A stretch of 64,000 bases of DNA from Pseudoalteromonas rubra (GTDB lineage: Bacteria; Pseudomonadota; Gammaproteobacteria; Enterobacterales; Alteromonadaceae). A program made the translations under genes and the position numbers. Below, in pieces: positions 1-8,726 of this stretch. Numbering within the stretch: position 1 is the stretch's first letter; every line of letters starts with the position of its first letter. The stretch is taken from the NCBI RefSeq assembly GCF_005887115.1, contig NZ_PNCJ01000019.1, forward strand, positions 1 through 64,000. The letters run 5' to 3'. The notes beneath the pieces are model-generated. The model was not told the DNA's origin. It saw only the letters and a list, made by a program, of their open reading frames with translations, and made no database searches.

Positions 1-22
1 GCGTCATATTTGCTCCGTCAAA

Positions 23-53
23 TTGAATAGGTATTTAGTGAATTTGGTATAAT
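23..53 (+). promoter_or_regulatory. Likely sigma-70 promoter of astE
   Basis: A perfect TATAAT at 48-53 is preceded by TGG, giving an extended -10 (TGnTATAAT). A weak -35 candidate TTGAAT lies at 23-28 with a long 19-nt spacer. The astE start is 43 nt downstream, with an AAGGTGA ribosome-binding stretch between. Inferred from consensus match and position only. Confidence 0.5.
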
Positions 54-95
54 TCCTCAGCGACGCTCATTTCTCTCACAAAAGGTGATGTTCGT

Positions 96-1127
96 ATGTA
101 CCTTGATACGTTAAAACAAACTGGAGACTTCCTGACTCTGACTCGCAATAACGAGTTTTCCCTTGCCGCTGAGCAATTTACGCTGAGCAACGGCACTTTG
201 GTTGAAGTAAAAGACACGGGTGTTATTCAGTTTACGCCTGCCACTTATGGTAACAAAGACATCGTGTTGTCGAGCGCGGTGCATGGCAATGAAACCGCCC
301 CCATCGAAATATGCGACGAGTTTATTCAGGATGTGATCCTGGAGCGCATTGAACTGGCACATCGTGTGTTATTTGTGTTTGGTAACCCTAAGTCTATCAA
401 TATCGCAGAGCGCTTTGTGGATGAAAACCTTAACCGATTGTTCAACGGGGCGCACGAAAACCGCACCGAAAACCCGGAGCAGATCCGCGCTGCAAAACTT
501 GAAGGCTATGTGCGCGACTTTTTCACCAGCGTGCCAGAGGGGCGTTATCGCTGCCACTATGATCTGCATACTGCCATTCGTGGCTCGAAAAACGAGAAAT
601 TTGCAGTTTATCCATTCTTACACGGCAAGCCGTGGAAGAAGTCACAGCTGCAATTTATGCTGGCCTGTGGTGTCAATACCATTTTAATGATGCGCTCAGC
701 AGCGACTACCTTCAGCTACTTCTCATCTTTTCAGTTTGGTGCTGACGCCTTTACAGTTGAGCTGGGGCAGGTGAAACCTTTTGGTCAGAATGATATGTCA
801 CGCTTTGCCGCAGTAAAACAAACGCTAAAAGCATTAATTAGCCAGAAAAATATCGAATTTGGTGAGTTTAATGCAAATGATTTCGAGTTGTTCCAGGTGC
901 ATCGTACGATAAACCGCACCTGTGAGGCGTTTTCATTCCCATTCCCTGATTCTGCGGTAAATTTCACCGGTTTTGCGAAAGGTGAATTGCTCGCAACCGA
1001 CGGTGATACGGCCTACTTTGCAGAAGTTGAGGGCGAAGCCATCATTTTCCCGAATGCTAAAGTCGCGCTGGGTCAGCGTGCGTTACTGACTGTGATCCCG
1101 CTGGAAGTAGACGAAAACTTCGTATAA
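96..1127 (+). CDS. astE: Succinylglutamate desuccinylase
   Basis: Last step of the arginine succinyltransferase (AST) pathway: hydrolyses N-succinylglutamate to succinate and glutamate in the cytoplasm. It is a zinc hydrolase of the AstE/AspA family. Visible zinc ligands are HGNE (His63, Glu66) and the DLHT motif (His158); a TVELG stretch near residue 230 fits the catalytic Glu region. The length of 343 residues is normal for the family. The start is supported by an upstream AAGGTGA stretch and an extended -10 promoter. The other ast genes are not adjacent, so the gene is either detached from its operon or the operon lies before the window. Identification is firm. Confidence 0.93.
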   Translation: MYLDTLKQTGDFLTLTRNNEFSLAAEQFTLSNGTLVEVKDTGVIQFTPATYGNKDIVLSSAVHGNETAPIEICDEFIQDVILERIELAHRVLFVFGNPKSINIAERFVDENLNRLFNGAHENRTENPEQIRAAKLEGYVRDFFTSVPEGRYRCHYDLHTAIRGSKNEKFAVYPFLHGKPWKKSQLQFMLACGVNTILMMRSAATTFSYFSSFQFGADAFTVELGQVKPFGQNDMSRFAAVKQTLKALISQKNIEFGEFNANDFELFQVHRTINRTCEAFSFPFPDSAVNFTGFAKGELLATDGDTAYFAEVEGEAIIFPNAKVALGQRALLTVIPLEVDENFV

Positions 1128-1225
1128 CTCATTGTAAATAAAGCGCTTGTTAAAGCGTATCAAAAACTTTCCACCGCAAAATGTGCAAATTAACGGTTAT
1201 TCATCTAGGATTAGTTGAATAACCG

Positions 1226-1241
1226 TTTACGTTAACGTAAA
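1226..1241. promoter_or_regulatory. Perfect palindrome, LiuR-type operator candidate for bkd
   Basis: TTTACGTTAACGTAAA is a perfect 16-bp palindrome lying 130 nt before the bkd E1-alpha start. Its ACGT half-site pattern resembles the operators described for the MerR-family regulator LiuR, which controls branched-chain amino acid degradation in gammaproteobacteria. Two related palindromes occur between etfD and etfB in this same window. The regulator assignment is inference; no liuR gene is in view. Confidence 0.6.
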
Positions 1242-1371
1242 GTGGCAAAAGCTTTAATTTAATTAATTTGCATTTACCGCACTAATTATTCAAATCTCTA
1301 ACCGCGGATCCGGCCCATTTTAAGCGGCTTTGGCGTTGCAAATTAGTTATGACAACAAGAGAAGGTAGGTT

Positions 1372-2589
1372 ATGACTAACCCCAATAACATATCGTTGAA
1401 TATCAGCCATGCGCTCGAATTTATCGATGGCCATGCGCTTAACATCCCGACGCTGAAAATTCTCAGCGAAGACGGTGAGATTTTGGACGGTGCAACGGCA
1501 CCTGAGTTAGACAAAGACACGGCGCTGCGTATTTATTCTACCATGCGTTTTATCCGCCTGCTGGATGAACGTATGCAGGCGGCTCAGCGTCAGGGTCGGA
1601 TCAGCTTTTATATGCAGTGTCTCGGTGAAGAAGCTGCTATTACCGCCAGTGCGGCTGCGCTAAAACAAGAAGACATGATCATGGCGCAGTATCGCGAACA
1701 GGCGGCGCTGCACTATCGTGGATTCTCGCTTGAGCAGTTTATGAACCAGCTGTTCTCTAACGAAAAAGACTTGGGTAAAGGTCGTCAGATGCCAGTGCAT
1801 TATGGCTCAAATGAATTACACTACCTGACCATTTCATCGCCACTGGGCACACAGATCCCGCAAGCAACGGGCTATGCGTACGGCCAGAAATTGAAGCATA
1901 TTGACGCACAAAGCGGTGAGCTAAGCAGCGAAATCGACAACGTCACCATTTGTTACTTCGGGGAAGGGGCCGCGTCGGAAGGCGACTTCCACGCTGGTCT
2001 GAACATGGCCGCGGTGCATAAGGCACCGGTACTGTTCTTTGCCCGCAACAATGGTTACGCCATCTCTACGCCAGCTGATGAACAATTTAAAGGCGACGGT
2101 ATTGCCTCTCGCGGTGTCGGCTATGGCATTAAGACCATTCGTGTCGATGGAGCGGATACCTTGGCGGTGTATGCGGCAACGCAAAAAGCCCGTGAAATCG
2201 CAGTCACCACAGGTGAGCCTGTCCTCATTGAATCGATTGCCTATCGCTTAGGTGCGCACTCTACGTCGGACGACCCGTCGGGTTACCGTACTAAAGACGA
2301 AGAAGCCGAATTTAAGTCAAACTGTCCGGTTGCCCGCTTTAAGGCCTGGTTGCTAAAACAAGGTTGGCTGAACGAAGAAGAAGATGAAGCACAAAAAGAC
2401 AAGATCCGTGAAGAGATCCTGGCTGCGCTGAAGGTGGCTGAAAAGGTTCAAAAACCGGCACTGGAAGAGCTGGTTTCTGACGTTTACGATACGCCTATCC
2501 CGGCATTAAAAAAACAATACGAAGAACTTAAAGAGCATATTAAACAGCATCCGGATGCGTATCCAATCACGGCTGGGAGGATAAAATAA
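1372..2589 (+). CDS. bkdA1: Branched-chain 2-oxoacid dehydrogenase E1 component, alpha subunit
   Basis: ThDP-dependent decarboxylase subunit that, with the beta subunit, decarboxylates 2-oxo acids from valine, leucine and isoleucine and passes the acyl group to the E2 lipoyl domain. The ThDP-binding signature is [13 protein letters not shown] followed by the conserved Asn region ([10 protein letters not shown]). The phosphorylation-loop-like segment [16 protein letters not shown] is typical of 2-oxoisovalerate rather than pyruvate E1 alpha. The 405-residue length is normal. A GAAGGTAGG stretch precedes the ATG. Its stop overlaps the start of the beta-subunit gene, indicating translational coupling. 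Confidence 0.93.
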   Translation: MTNPNNISLNISHALEFIDGHALNIPTLKILSEDGEILDGATAPELDKDTALRIYSTMRFIRLLDERMQAAQRQGRISFYMQCLGEEAAITASAAALKQEDMIMAQYREQAALHYRGFSLEQFMNQLFSNEKDLGKGRQMPVHYGSNELHYLTISSPLGTQIPQATGYAYGQKLKHIDAQSGELSSEIDNVTICYFGEGAASEGDFHAGLNMAAVHKAPVLFFARNNGYAISTPADEQFKGDGIASRGVGYGIKTIRVDGADTLAVYAATQKAREIAVTTGEPVLIESIAYRLGAHSTSDDPSGYRTKDEEAEFKSNCPVARFKAWLLKQGWLNEEEDEAQKDKIREEILAALKVAEKVQKPALEELVSDVYDTPIPALKKQYEELKEHIKQHPDAYPITAGRIK

Positions 2590-3566
2590 TGGCTAAAATG
2601 AACATGCTGCACGCCATTAACTCGGCGCTAGACATCACTATGGCAGAGCACCCGCAGGCGTGTATTTTTGGTGAGGATGTGGGCTATTTTGGCGGTGTAT
2701 TCCGTGCCACTTCAGGTTTACAGGAAAAATACGGTAAACACCGTGTGTTTAATACACCACTGACTGAGCAGGGGATCCTGGGTTTTGCAAATGGCCTGGC
2801 GGCTTTCGGTGCACCTGCGCTGGCTGAGATCCAGTTTGCTGACTACATTTTCCCGGCGTTCGATCAGATAGTAAATGAATCGGCCAAGTTCCGTTACCGC
2901 TCTGGTAATGAGTTTAATGTTGGCAATCTGACCATTCGCACACCTTACGGCGGCGGTATTGCCGGTGGCTTGTATCATTCACAATCACCCGAAGCTTATT
3001 TCGCACACACCCCGGGCCTTAAGCTGGTCGTGCCGCGTAATCCATATCAGGCGAAGGGCCTGCTACGCGCATGTATCAAAGATGACAACCCGGTGATTTT
3101 CTTTGAACCAAAGCGTTTGTATCGCGCTTCTACGGGTGAAGTACCTGAGGGTGATTACACCATTGAAATTGGTAAAGCGGAAGTAGTGAAAGAAGGTAAA
3201 GACGTGACACTACTTGCCTGGGGCGCACAGATGGAGATCATTGAGCAGGCTGCAGCCAAGGCCGAAGAAGCTGGGATCAGCTGTGAAGTCATTGACTTGC
3301 GTTCAATTTTACCTTGGGATGTTGAAACCATCGCTAAGTCTGTAACTAAAACCGGTCGCCTGGTTATCAGCCATGAAGCACCGATCACGAATGGATTCGG
3401 CGCTGAAATCGCAGCGACTATCCAGAAAGAGTGTTTCCTGCATCTTGAGTCGCCTATTGAGCGTGTTTGTGGCCTGGATACACCTTATCCGCTGGCACTG
3501 GAAAAAGAGTATGTACCGGATGCACTTAAAGTATTCGCTGCAATTAAGAAGTCAGTAGAGTTTTAA
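2589..3566 (+). CDS. bkdA2: Branched-chain 2-oxoacid dehydrogenase E1 component, beta subunit
   Basis: Transketolase-like subunit of the E1 heterotetramer. Conserved features are the N-terminal [11 protein letters not shown] motif, [15 protein letters not shown], and the C-terminal transketolase domain with the [13 protein letters not shown] stretch (residues about 260-275). The length of 325 residues matches the family. The ATG shares one base with the preceding stop (TAATG), and E2 follows 10 nt downstream, so all three subunits are one transcript. Paralogues are the pyruvate dehydrogenase and acetoin dehydrogenase beta subunits; the neighbours and motifs favour Bkd. Confidence 0.93.
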   Translation: MAKMNMLHAINSALDITMAEHPQACIFGEDVGYFGGVFRATSGLQEKYGKHRVFNTPLTEQGILGFANGLAAFGAPALAEIQFADYIFPAFDQIVNESAKFRYRSGNEFNVGNLTIRTPYGGGIAGGLYHSQSPEAYFAHTPGLKLVVPRNPYQAKGLLRACIKDDNPVIFFEPKRLYRASTGEVPEGDYTIEIGKAEVVKEGKDVTLLAWGAQMEIIEQAAAKAEEAGISCEVIDLRSILPWDVETIAKSVTKTGRLVISHEAPITNGFGAEIAATIQKECFLHLESPIERVCGLDTPYPLALEKEYVPDALKVFAAIKKSVEF

Positions 3567-3576
3567 GGGACGGATC

Positions 3577-5124
3577 ATGTCTAAAGAATTTATTTTACCG
3601 GATATCGGCGAGGGGATCGTCGAATGTGAACTGGTCGAATGGCTGGTGAATGTTGGTGATGAAGTAAAAGAAGATCAGCCTATCTGTGATGTAATGACAG
3701 ATAAGGCGCTGGTCCAGATCCCAGCGGTACATGATGGTGTGATCACTCAGCTACACTATGCAAAAGGCGATATTGCTAAAGTCCATGAACCTTTGTTTGC
3801 AATGGATGTTGCCGGTGAAGCGCCTGCACCTGCCAGCAATACAGGTGACAGCGGTTCAGCGCCAGCTGAATCTGCGGCGCATTTAGAAGACTTTATTTTG
3901 CCGGATATCGGTGAGGGTATTGTTGAGTGTGAAATCGTCGAGTGGTTGGTCGCAGAAGGCGATGAAATCAAAGAAGATCAGGCTGTGTGTGATGTGATGA
4001 CAGACAAAGCGCTGGTGCAAATCCCAGCCAAGTACGATGGTGTGGTTGAAAAACTGTATTATCAGAAAGGCGACATTGCACAGGTGCACAGTCCGTTATT
4101 CCAGATGCGCTTAGGTGCGGATCACACTCCGAAACAAGACGAACTGGCGGTCCATAAGCCCCAGCCGGTTAAAGAGAACAAAGCGCCGTCTGCACAACCA
4201 GCGACAGCGACTAAAGTGAATGGCAAAGCCGTTGCCTCGCCTGCGGTCAGACGCCGCGCGCGCGAGATGGACATCGACATCACCCAGGTACCAGGCTCAG
4301 GTAAAAACGGTCGTGTATTTAAAGAAGACCTTGAGCGCTTTGCGCAAGGTGGCACCGCTGCTCAGTCGTCTACGCTTGCTCAGGCAGAGCAATCAACGCC
4401 AGCACCAGTATCATCAGGTGGTACACGTGTGGAGTCTATCCGTGGCATGAAGGCTGCGATGGCCAAGCAGATGGTCGCATCGGTTTCAACTATTCCGCAT
4501 TTCACTTACAGTGATGAGATTGATCTGACGGATCTGATCGCACTGCGCAAATCGCTAAAAGATCAGTACGCAAAGCAGGGCATTAAACTTACAATGATGC
4601 CGTTCTTTATCAAAGCGCTATCACTGGCGATTAAAGAATTTCCAATTCTTAATTCGCAGGTCAATGACGAGTGCACAGAGATCACATACTTTGACGACCA
4701 CAATATCGGTATGGCGGTCGACAGCAAGCTTGGATTACTGGTACCAAACATAAAACAGTGTCAGAACAAGTCGATAGTCGATGTTGCTCAAGCGGTCACG
4801 CAACTTACAGATGCTGCGCGTGAAGGGCGAGTGTCTCCTAATGACCTGAAAGGCGGTACGATCTCAATTTCGAACATTGGCGCAATCGGCGGAACGACTG
4901 CAACCCCTATTATCAATAAACCAGAGGTAGCCATTGTTGCGCTGGGTAAGTTGCAGCATCTGCCGCGCTTTGATGAGCAGGGCAATGTGGTGTCTCGCGC
5001 GATTATGCAGGTGAGCTGGTCTGGCGATCACCGGGTTATTGATGGCGGAACGATTGCAAGATTCAACAATTTGTGGAAGTCTTACTTAGAGGAGCCGGCT
5101 AAAATGATGATGGCCATGTGCTAA
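3577..5124 (+). CDS. bkdB: Branched-chain 2-oxoacid dehydrogenase E2 (dihydrolipoyl acyltransferase), two lipoyl domains
   Basis: Core acyltransferase moving the branched-chain acyl group to CoA. Two near-identical lipoyl domains (residues about 2-78 and 104-180) each carry the lipoylation motif MTDKALVQIPA. They are joined by Ala/Pro-rich linkers. A peripheral subunit-binding domain follows at about 213-250 (ASPAVRRRAREMDID to KEDLERF). The catalytic domain ends with the active-site motif DHRVIDGG. Two lipoyl domains is at the upper end for Bkd E2, which often has one. No E3 (lpd) gene follows; a terminator does, so E3 must be shared from another locus. Confidence 0.93.
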   Translation: MSKEFILPDIGEGIVECELVEWLVNVGDEVKEDQPICDVMTDKALVQIPAVHDGVITQLHYAKGDIAKVHEPLFAMDVAGEAPAPASNTGDSGSAPAESAAHLEDFILPDIGEGIVECEIVEWLVAEGDEIKEDQAVCDVMTDKALVQIPAKYDGVVEKLYYQKGDIAQVHSPLFQMRLGADHTPKQDELAVHKPQPVKENKAPSAQPATATKVNGKAVASPAVRRRAREMDIDITQVPGSGKNGRVFKEDLERFAQGGTAAQSSTLAQAEQSTPAPVSSGGTRVESIRGMKAAMAKQMVASVSTIPHFTYSDEIDLTDLIALRKSLKDQYAKQGIKLTMMPFFIKALSLAIKEFPILNSQVNDECTEITYFDDHNIGMAVDSKLGLLVPNIKQCQNKSIVDVAQAVTQLTDAAREGRVSPNDLKGGTISISNIGAIGGTTATPIINKPEVAIVALGKLQHLPRFDEQGNVVSRAIMQVSWSGDHRVIDGGTIARFNNLWKSYLEEPAKMMMAMC

Positions 5125-5156
5125 TCATCGCTTTTTGCTAGTTTCTTACTTGTTGT

Positions 5157-5180
5157 AAAGGGCCTTTACGGCCCTTTTTT
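5157..5180 (+). terminator. Rho-independent terminator of the bkd operon
   Basis: Stem AAAGGGCC / GGCCCTTT with a TTTAC loop, running into six T residues, 33 nt after the E2 stop. Confidence 0.85.
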
Positions 5181-5240
5181 AATGCCCCCGCCGATCAAAA
5201 ACTAAAAAGCACCTACTGGCTTAGCGAGATAGATTTTCGT

Positions 5241-5266
5241 TGATCCGTGTAAATCGCTGATGCGTA
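5241..5266 (+). promoter_or_regulatory. Putative ECF (RpoE/ChrR-type) promoter before the LON-domain gene
   Basis: TGATCC, exactly 16 nt, then CGTA (CGTATT). The same spacing and hexamer occur before the sigma factor gene (5895-5920) and before the lipid operon (7473-7498). The CGTA ends 34 nt before the ATG at 5301. The pattern resembles promoters of the singlet-oxygen-responsive sigma factor first studied in Rhodobacter. The assignment is inferred from the recurring motif. Confidence 0.65.
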
Positions 5267-5300
5267 TTATAAGTCAGATTTAACTGTTTGGCCTGATTTT

Positions 5301-5876
5301 ATGATGCAAAGCGTGCAAATGGCACTTTTTCCACTACCCGTATTTCTGCTGCCCGGTGGCGTCACCCGGTTGCGGATATTTGAACAAAAGTATTTACGTA
5401 TGGTGAAAGAAGCGGGCGACGACCGCCACTTTGCGCTGAGCTTGTATAAGTCTGCGACTGAATATCAGACAGCCCCTTGGGCAAGCTGGGTAGAGATTAT
5501 TGATTTTGGCTCTGCGGAAGATGATATTTTGACCATAGATGTGCGCTCTAAGGGCTTGCTGGATGTTACCGAAGTCTGGATGGAAGCGGATGGATTACGT
5601 CAGGCTTGCTTTGACGTAAGACCACATTGGTCGCATTGCGAGCTGGCGCCCAGATATCAGCACATCAGTGACGAGCTGCTGCGTATATTCAAACAAAATC
5701 CAGAGCTTGCAGCGCTCTATCCTGAGCCGCGCTTTGAGGATGCCGCCTGGGTAGCTGGACGTTTCTTGGAGATTTTACCGTTTTCTCCTGAGCATAAGGA
5801 GGGCTTTTGCGAGCCTGGCACATTGCCTCAGGCATTGAAATTCCTTGATACCATTTTAACGGGTCAGGACGACTGA
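5301..5876 (+). CDS. LON peptidase substrate-binding (LON_substr_bdg) domain protein
   Basis: A stand-alone 191-residue protein resembling the N-terminal substrate-binding domain of Lon. The signature stretch is MALFPLPVFLLPGGVTRLRIFEQKYLRM at residues about 7-34. The ATPase and Ser-Lys protease domains are absent, so it is a single-domain protein and not a truncated Lon; such proteins are widespread in gammaproteobacteria, with no settled role. Two tandem ATG codons could serve as start and no good ribosome-binding site is visible. The promoter at 5241-5266 suggests it belongs to the regulon of the sigma factor encoded next door. Confidence 0.85.
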   Translation: MMQSVQMALFPLPVFLLPGGVTRLRIFEQKYLRMVKEAGDDRHFALSLYKSATEYQTAPWASWVEIIDFGSAEDDILTIDVRSKGLLDVTEVWMEADGLRQACFDVRPHWSHCELAPRYQHISDELLRIFKQNPELAALYPEPRFEDAAWVAGRFLEILPFSPEHKEGFCEPGTLPQALKFLDTILTGQDD

Positions 5877-5894
5877 TATATTCGTCAGCGTGTG

Positions 5895-5920
5895 TGATCC
5901 AAATCTATTCGTTCGACGTA
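5895..5920 (+). promoter_or_regulatory. Putative autoregulated ECF promoter of the sigma/anti-sigma operon
   Basis: TGATCC-N16-CGTA, with the same elements and spacing as at 5241-5266 and 7473-7498. It lies 111 nt before the preferred sigma-factor start and 42 nt before the earliest ATG. ECF sigma factors normally drive their own operons, so the position supports the reading. Confidence 0.7.
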
Positions 5921-6031
5921 TTGAATCTACAGAAATAAAAAATCCGTTTTTAAACTTCCATTATGTATGGATGTGAGCTAATGATAGAGAAAAGCCGTCA
6001 GCAAAGTACCGAAACGCCACAGGGGTCAGTT

Positions 6032-6640
6032 ATGAAAGACGTTGCTGCTACACAAACTTCGGAGCAACGCCTGCTCAGTCCCGAACAACAGGCGCAGTTG
6101 TGCGACTGGATGCACCGCATTGCCAAGCAAAGGGACAGAAAAGCATTCGCCTGTTTATTCAAGTGGTTCGCACCTAAGGTCTTGCACCTTGGGCGTCAGC
6201 GCTTTGGCGATGCAAGCCAGGCACAAGAGCTGTTGCAGGAGAGCATGGCTAATGTGTGGCGAAAAGCGCATCTCTTTAATGCAGAGAAAGGCGCGGTAAC
6301 CACCTGGATTTATACCTTGGTGCGTAATCAGTCCTTCGATATGCTCAGAAAGATGCAGACCAATCGCGAGGATAACCTCAGTGAGGACATCTGGCAGCAA
6401 CATAGCAACGAACGCGATGACAGTGCCGAATTTTCCGATCATTTGTTGGACAGGCAGCTCGTAGAGTATGTAGAAAAGCTACCTGAAGAACAAAAAAATG
6501 TTGTGAAAGGCATTTATTTTCAAGAGATGAGCCAGGAAGAGCTGGCCAATCAACTTGGCATACCTTTGGGCACCGTAAAATCCCGACTGAGACTGGCACT
6601 GGGCAAACTGAAAGCACATATGGGGGAGCACCATGATTAA
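6032..6640 (+). CDS. ECF sigma-70 factor partnered with a ChrR-type anti-sigma factor
   Basis: RNA polymerase sigma factor with region 2 (about residues 30-110 from this start; KVLHLGRQRFGDASQAQELLQESMANVWRKA) and region 4 (EEQKNVVKGIYFQEMSQEELANQLGIPLGTVKSRLRLALGKL), and no region 3, as in ECF factors. The ORF is open from ATG 5963 and a second ATG is at 5981. I prefer 6032 because AGGGG sits 6 nt before it, while the earlier ATGs lack a ribosome-binding site. It overlaps the anti-sigma gene by 8 nt. The ChrR partner places it in the group that responds to singlet oxygen in alphaproteobacteria. Confidence 0.9.
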   Translation: MKDVAATQTSEQRLLSPEQQAQLCDWMHRIAKQRDRKAFACLFKWFAPKVLHLGRQRFGDASQAQELLQESMANVWRKAHLFNAEKGAVTTWIYTLVRNQSFDMLRKMQTNREDNLSEDIWQQHSNERDDSAEFSDHLLDRQLVEYVEKLPEEQKNVVKGIYFQEMSQEELANQLGIPLGTVKSRLRLALGKLKAHMGEHHD

Positions 6641-7283
6641 ATATCACCCATCCGAACACATTCTTCAATCTTATGTTCAGGGAGAACTGTGCGCGTCACT
6701 CAGTGTGGCTGTGAGTATGCATGTGGCTATGTGCCCGCAATGTCAGCTGCTGACTAGTCAGTTTGAAACAAGCTGTGCGCATAGCTTTGCTGGTGAAGAG
6801 TTGGACCTGCAAGGTGATGAAAACTGGGACGATTTGATCGCCCAAATAACAGAAGACACGATGCTCGCTGAAGACCTCGCACCGGCACCGCTTGAAATAG
6901 AAGTGAAAGGAGAGCAGTTTGTACTGCCATCCAGTTTACAAAATGTGGGTCTGAGTGGCTGGTTAAAACTCGGTAAGCTGTCTCGCTCCAGGTTGAATCT
7001 GGGCGATGGAAAGCTTCATGCCAGTTTATTGCACATTGAAAAAGGTGGCAGTGTGCCACAACACACCCACAAAGGGTTCGAGCTGACGTTGCTGCTTTCG
7101 GGCACTTTCAAAGATGAAATGGACAGCTATGTGCCGGGCGATTTCATTATGCTTGACGGGGAGCATGAACACTCGCCAGTCGCGACCGAGTCGTGCCTGT
7201 GCTTTACGCTGGCAGACGATGCACTCCACTTCAGTCAGGGCCTCAGTCAGCTGTTTAATCCCATTGGCAAGCTGATTTACTAG
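6633..7283 (+). CDS. ChrR-type zinc anti-sigma factor with C-terminal cupin
   Basis: Holds the upstream sigma factor inactive until the inducing signal. The N-terminal zinc anti-sigma domain shows His5, His30, Cys34 and Cys37 (MHVAMCPQC), matching the spacing of the ChrR zinc ligands. The C-terminal cupin has the metal pattern HTHKGFE (His144, His146, Glu150) and GEHEH (His178/His180). This cupin marks the ChrR subfamily, in which it senses reactive species. The length of 216 residues is typical. GGGGGAG precedes the ATG inside the sigma gene, so translation is coupled. A terminator follows. Confidence 0.92.
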   Translation: MIKYHPSEHILQSYVQGELCASLSVAVSMHVAMCPQCQLLTSQFETSCAHSFAGEELDLQGDENWDDLIAQITEDTMLAEDLAPAPLEIEVKGEQFVLPSSLQNVGLSGWLKLGKLSRSRLNLGDGKLHASLLHIEKGGSVPQHTHKGFELTLLLSGTFKDEMDSYVPGDFIMLDGEHEHSPVATESCLCFTLADDALHFSQGLSQLFNPIGKLIY

Positions 7284-7323
7284 CCCAGCAGTAAGACAGT
7301 TCTTAATTCCTCCTTCGATTTGA

Positions 7324-7350
7324 GCACAAAGGCCGCCTTTGTGCTTTTTT
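7324..7350 (+). terminator. Terminator of the sigma/anti-sigma operon
   Basis: Nine-bp stem GCACAAAGG / CCTTTGTGC with a CCG loop and six T residues. It separates the sigma/anti-sigma transcript from the lipid operon, which has its own promoter 120 nt further on. Confidence 0.88.
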
Positions 7351-7472
7351 CGTTTATAGGGTGCTGATTTCAGGCGTTTTATCACAAATGCTGCTAATGT
7401 AGTAACTAAGCTAACTGACATACCGCTGAAGGTTACCGCCAGGACAAAAGGTTGCCATAACCTGAGTACGCT

Positions 7473-7498
7473 TGATCTTATGACCTGTTGCACGCGTA
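7473..7498 (+). promoter_or_regulatory. Putative ECF promoter of the lipid-modification operon
   Basis: TGATCT-N16-CGTA, identical in spacing to the copies before the sigma gene and the LON-domain gene. The CGTA ends 32 nt before the first ATG of the eight-gene operon. Confidence 0.7.
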
Positions 7499-7530
7499 CA
7501 ACAAAGCATAGTAGCAAAAAGGACAGAGTA

Positions 7531-8016
7531 ATGACCAAACAACCAGACTGGCTCAGCGATTTTGTAAGGATTTACAATAAGCTGGACAAAGAAACCTTAC
7601 ACCTGTTGGAAGAAATTTACCATCCTGATATTCAGTTTAGTGACCCGCTTCACGGGATCAGTGGATTGCAGAATCTGAATGCGTATTTTAGCGACATGTA
7701 CAGCAATGTGATCAGCTGTCAGTTTGATATTCGGCACAGCTTATCTCAGGGCGATCAGGCTGCTTTATACTGGACCATGCACTACAGACACAAGCGCCTG
7801 AGCAAAGGACGTGAGATAAGCGTAGAAGGTCACTCCTTTTTAAAAGTACAGGATGGCAAAGTGATAATGCACCGAGACTACTTCGATGCAGGTAGTTTGC
7901 TGTATGAACACATTCCCGTCATGGGGATGGGGGTACGCTGGCTTAAATCTCGCGTTTCTGGGGAACAAGCGACTAGTACAGACAATGGAGGGGAGCAGGC
8001 ATGCCCGAAGTTCTAA
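7531..8016 (+). CDS. Nuclear transport factor 2-like (SnoaL-type) protein
   Basis: A 161-residue cone-shaped NTF2-fold protein, inferred from the pattern LLEEIYHPDIQFSDPLHGISGLQNLNAYFSDMY and the later GHSFLKVQDGKVIMHRDYFDAG. The reading frame is open from 7480, but AAGGACAGAGTA before 7531 makes that ATG the best start. It is the first gene of an operon transcribed from the ECF-type promoter. Homologues sit in the same position in ChrR-regulated clusters of other bacteria. No substrate is known; the family includes both enzymes and binding proteins. Confidence 0.85.
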   Translation: MTKQPDWLSDFVRIYNKLDKETLHLLEEIYHPDIQFSDPLHGISGLQNLNAYFSDMYSNVISCQFDIRHSLSQGDQAALYWTMHYRHKRLSKGREISVEGHSFLKVQDGKVIMHRDYFDAGSLLYEHIPVMGMGVRWLKSRVSGEQATSTDNGGEQACPKF

Positions 8017-8726
8017 TTACAGGTGCCAGCTCCGGAATAGGGCTGGCACTGGCCAAGCGCTATAAAGACGCAGGATACACAGTGCATGTTTGTGGTCGTA
8101 ATAAAGACAAGCTGCAATCGGTTTTGCCTGAATCTGAGCAAGTCCGTCATATATGCTTTGACCTTAACGATAAGACTGCCATTTTTGATGTGGCGGACAA
8201 GCTGCCACAGTTGGATGGGATTATCCTCAACGCCGGTGGCTGTGAATACATAGACGACGCCAAACAATTCGATTCAGCGCTGTTTGAGCGCATCATCCGC
8301 GTTAACCTGATCTCGGTCGGCTACTGCCTGGATGCCTGGCTTGGCAAACTTAACGGCAGCGCATTTTTGGTTTTTGTCAGCTCATCGGCCAGTTTTTTAC
8401 CACTGCCACGTGCTGAGGCCTACGGCGCTTCCAAGGCTGGACTGACCTATCTGGCCAAGACTTTGGATGTGGATTTGGCCGGAAGCGGTATTCAGGTAAG
8501 TGTTGTACACCCGGGTTTTGTGGATACCCCGCTTACCCAAAAAAATGATTTCCCAATGCCTTGTCAGGTAACCAGCGAACAAGCCGCGGAGCGTATCTTT
8601 CAAGGGGTAGAAAAAAAACAGTTTGATATTCACTTTCCTCGCAGGTTTACCTACCTGCTTAAATTTTTTGGTTGGTTGCCGCATAACGTTTGGCGACATG
8701 TTGCGGCAAAATGGATAAAAAGATGA
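8001..8726 (+). CDS. Short-chain dehydrogenase/reductase
   Basis: NAD(P)-dependent oxidoreductase of 241 residues. It has the Rossmann motif TGASSGIG near the N-terminus, the NAG motif (ILNAGG), catalytic Ser in VSSSAS and the YGASK active-site Tyr/Lys pair. The start overlaps the previous gene by 16 nt behind an AGGGGAG ribosome-binding site. The substrate is unknown; its place in a fatty-acid-modifying operon suggests a lipid or aldehyde intermediate. It ends in an ATGA overlap with the next gene. Confidence 0.9.
   Translation: MPEVLITGASSGIGLALAKRYKDAGYTVHVCGRNKDKLQSVLPESEQVRHICFDLNDKTAIFDVADKLPQLDGIILNAGGCEYIDDAKQFDSALFERIIRVNLISVGYCLDAWLGKLNGSAFLVFVSSSASFLPLPRAEAYGASKAGLTYLAKTLDVDLAGSGIQVSVVHPGFVDTPLTQKNDFPMPCQVTSEQAAERIFQGVEKKQFDIHFPRRFTYLLKFFGWLPHNVWRHVAAKWIKR

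Noticed and set aside
349..687. 112-codon open frame inside astE
   Set aside because: Shadow frame within a strongly conserved gene; no family features.
1093..1124. TGATCC ... CGTA near the end of astE
   Set aside because: Spacing of about 22 nt and position inside the gene end; not a match to the repeated promoter.
1138..1160. CGCTT/AAGCG hairpin after astE
   Set aside because: Only about five pairs and no T run; too weak to call a terminator.
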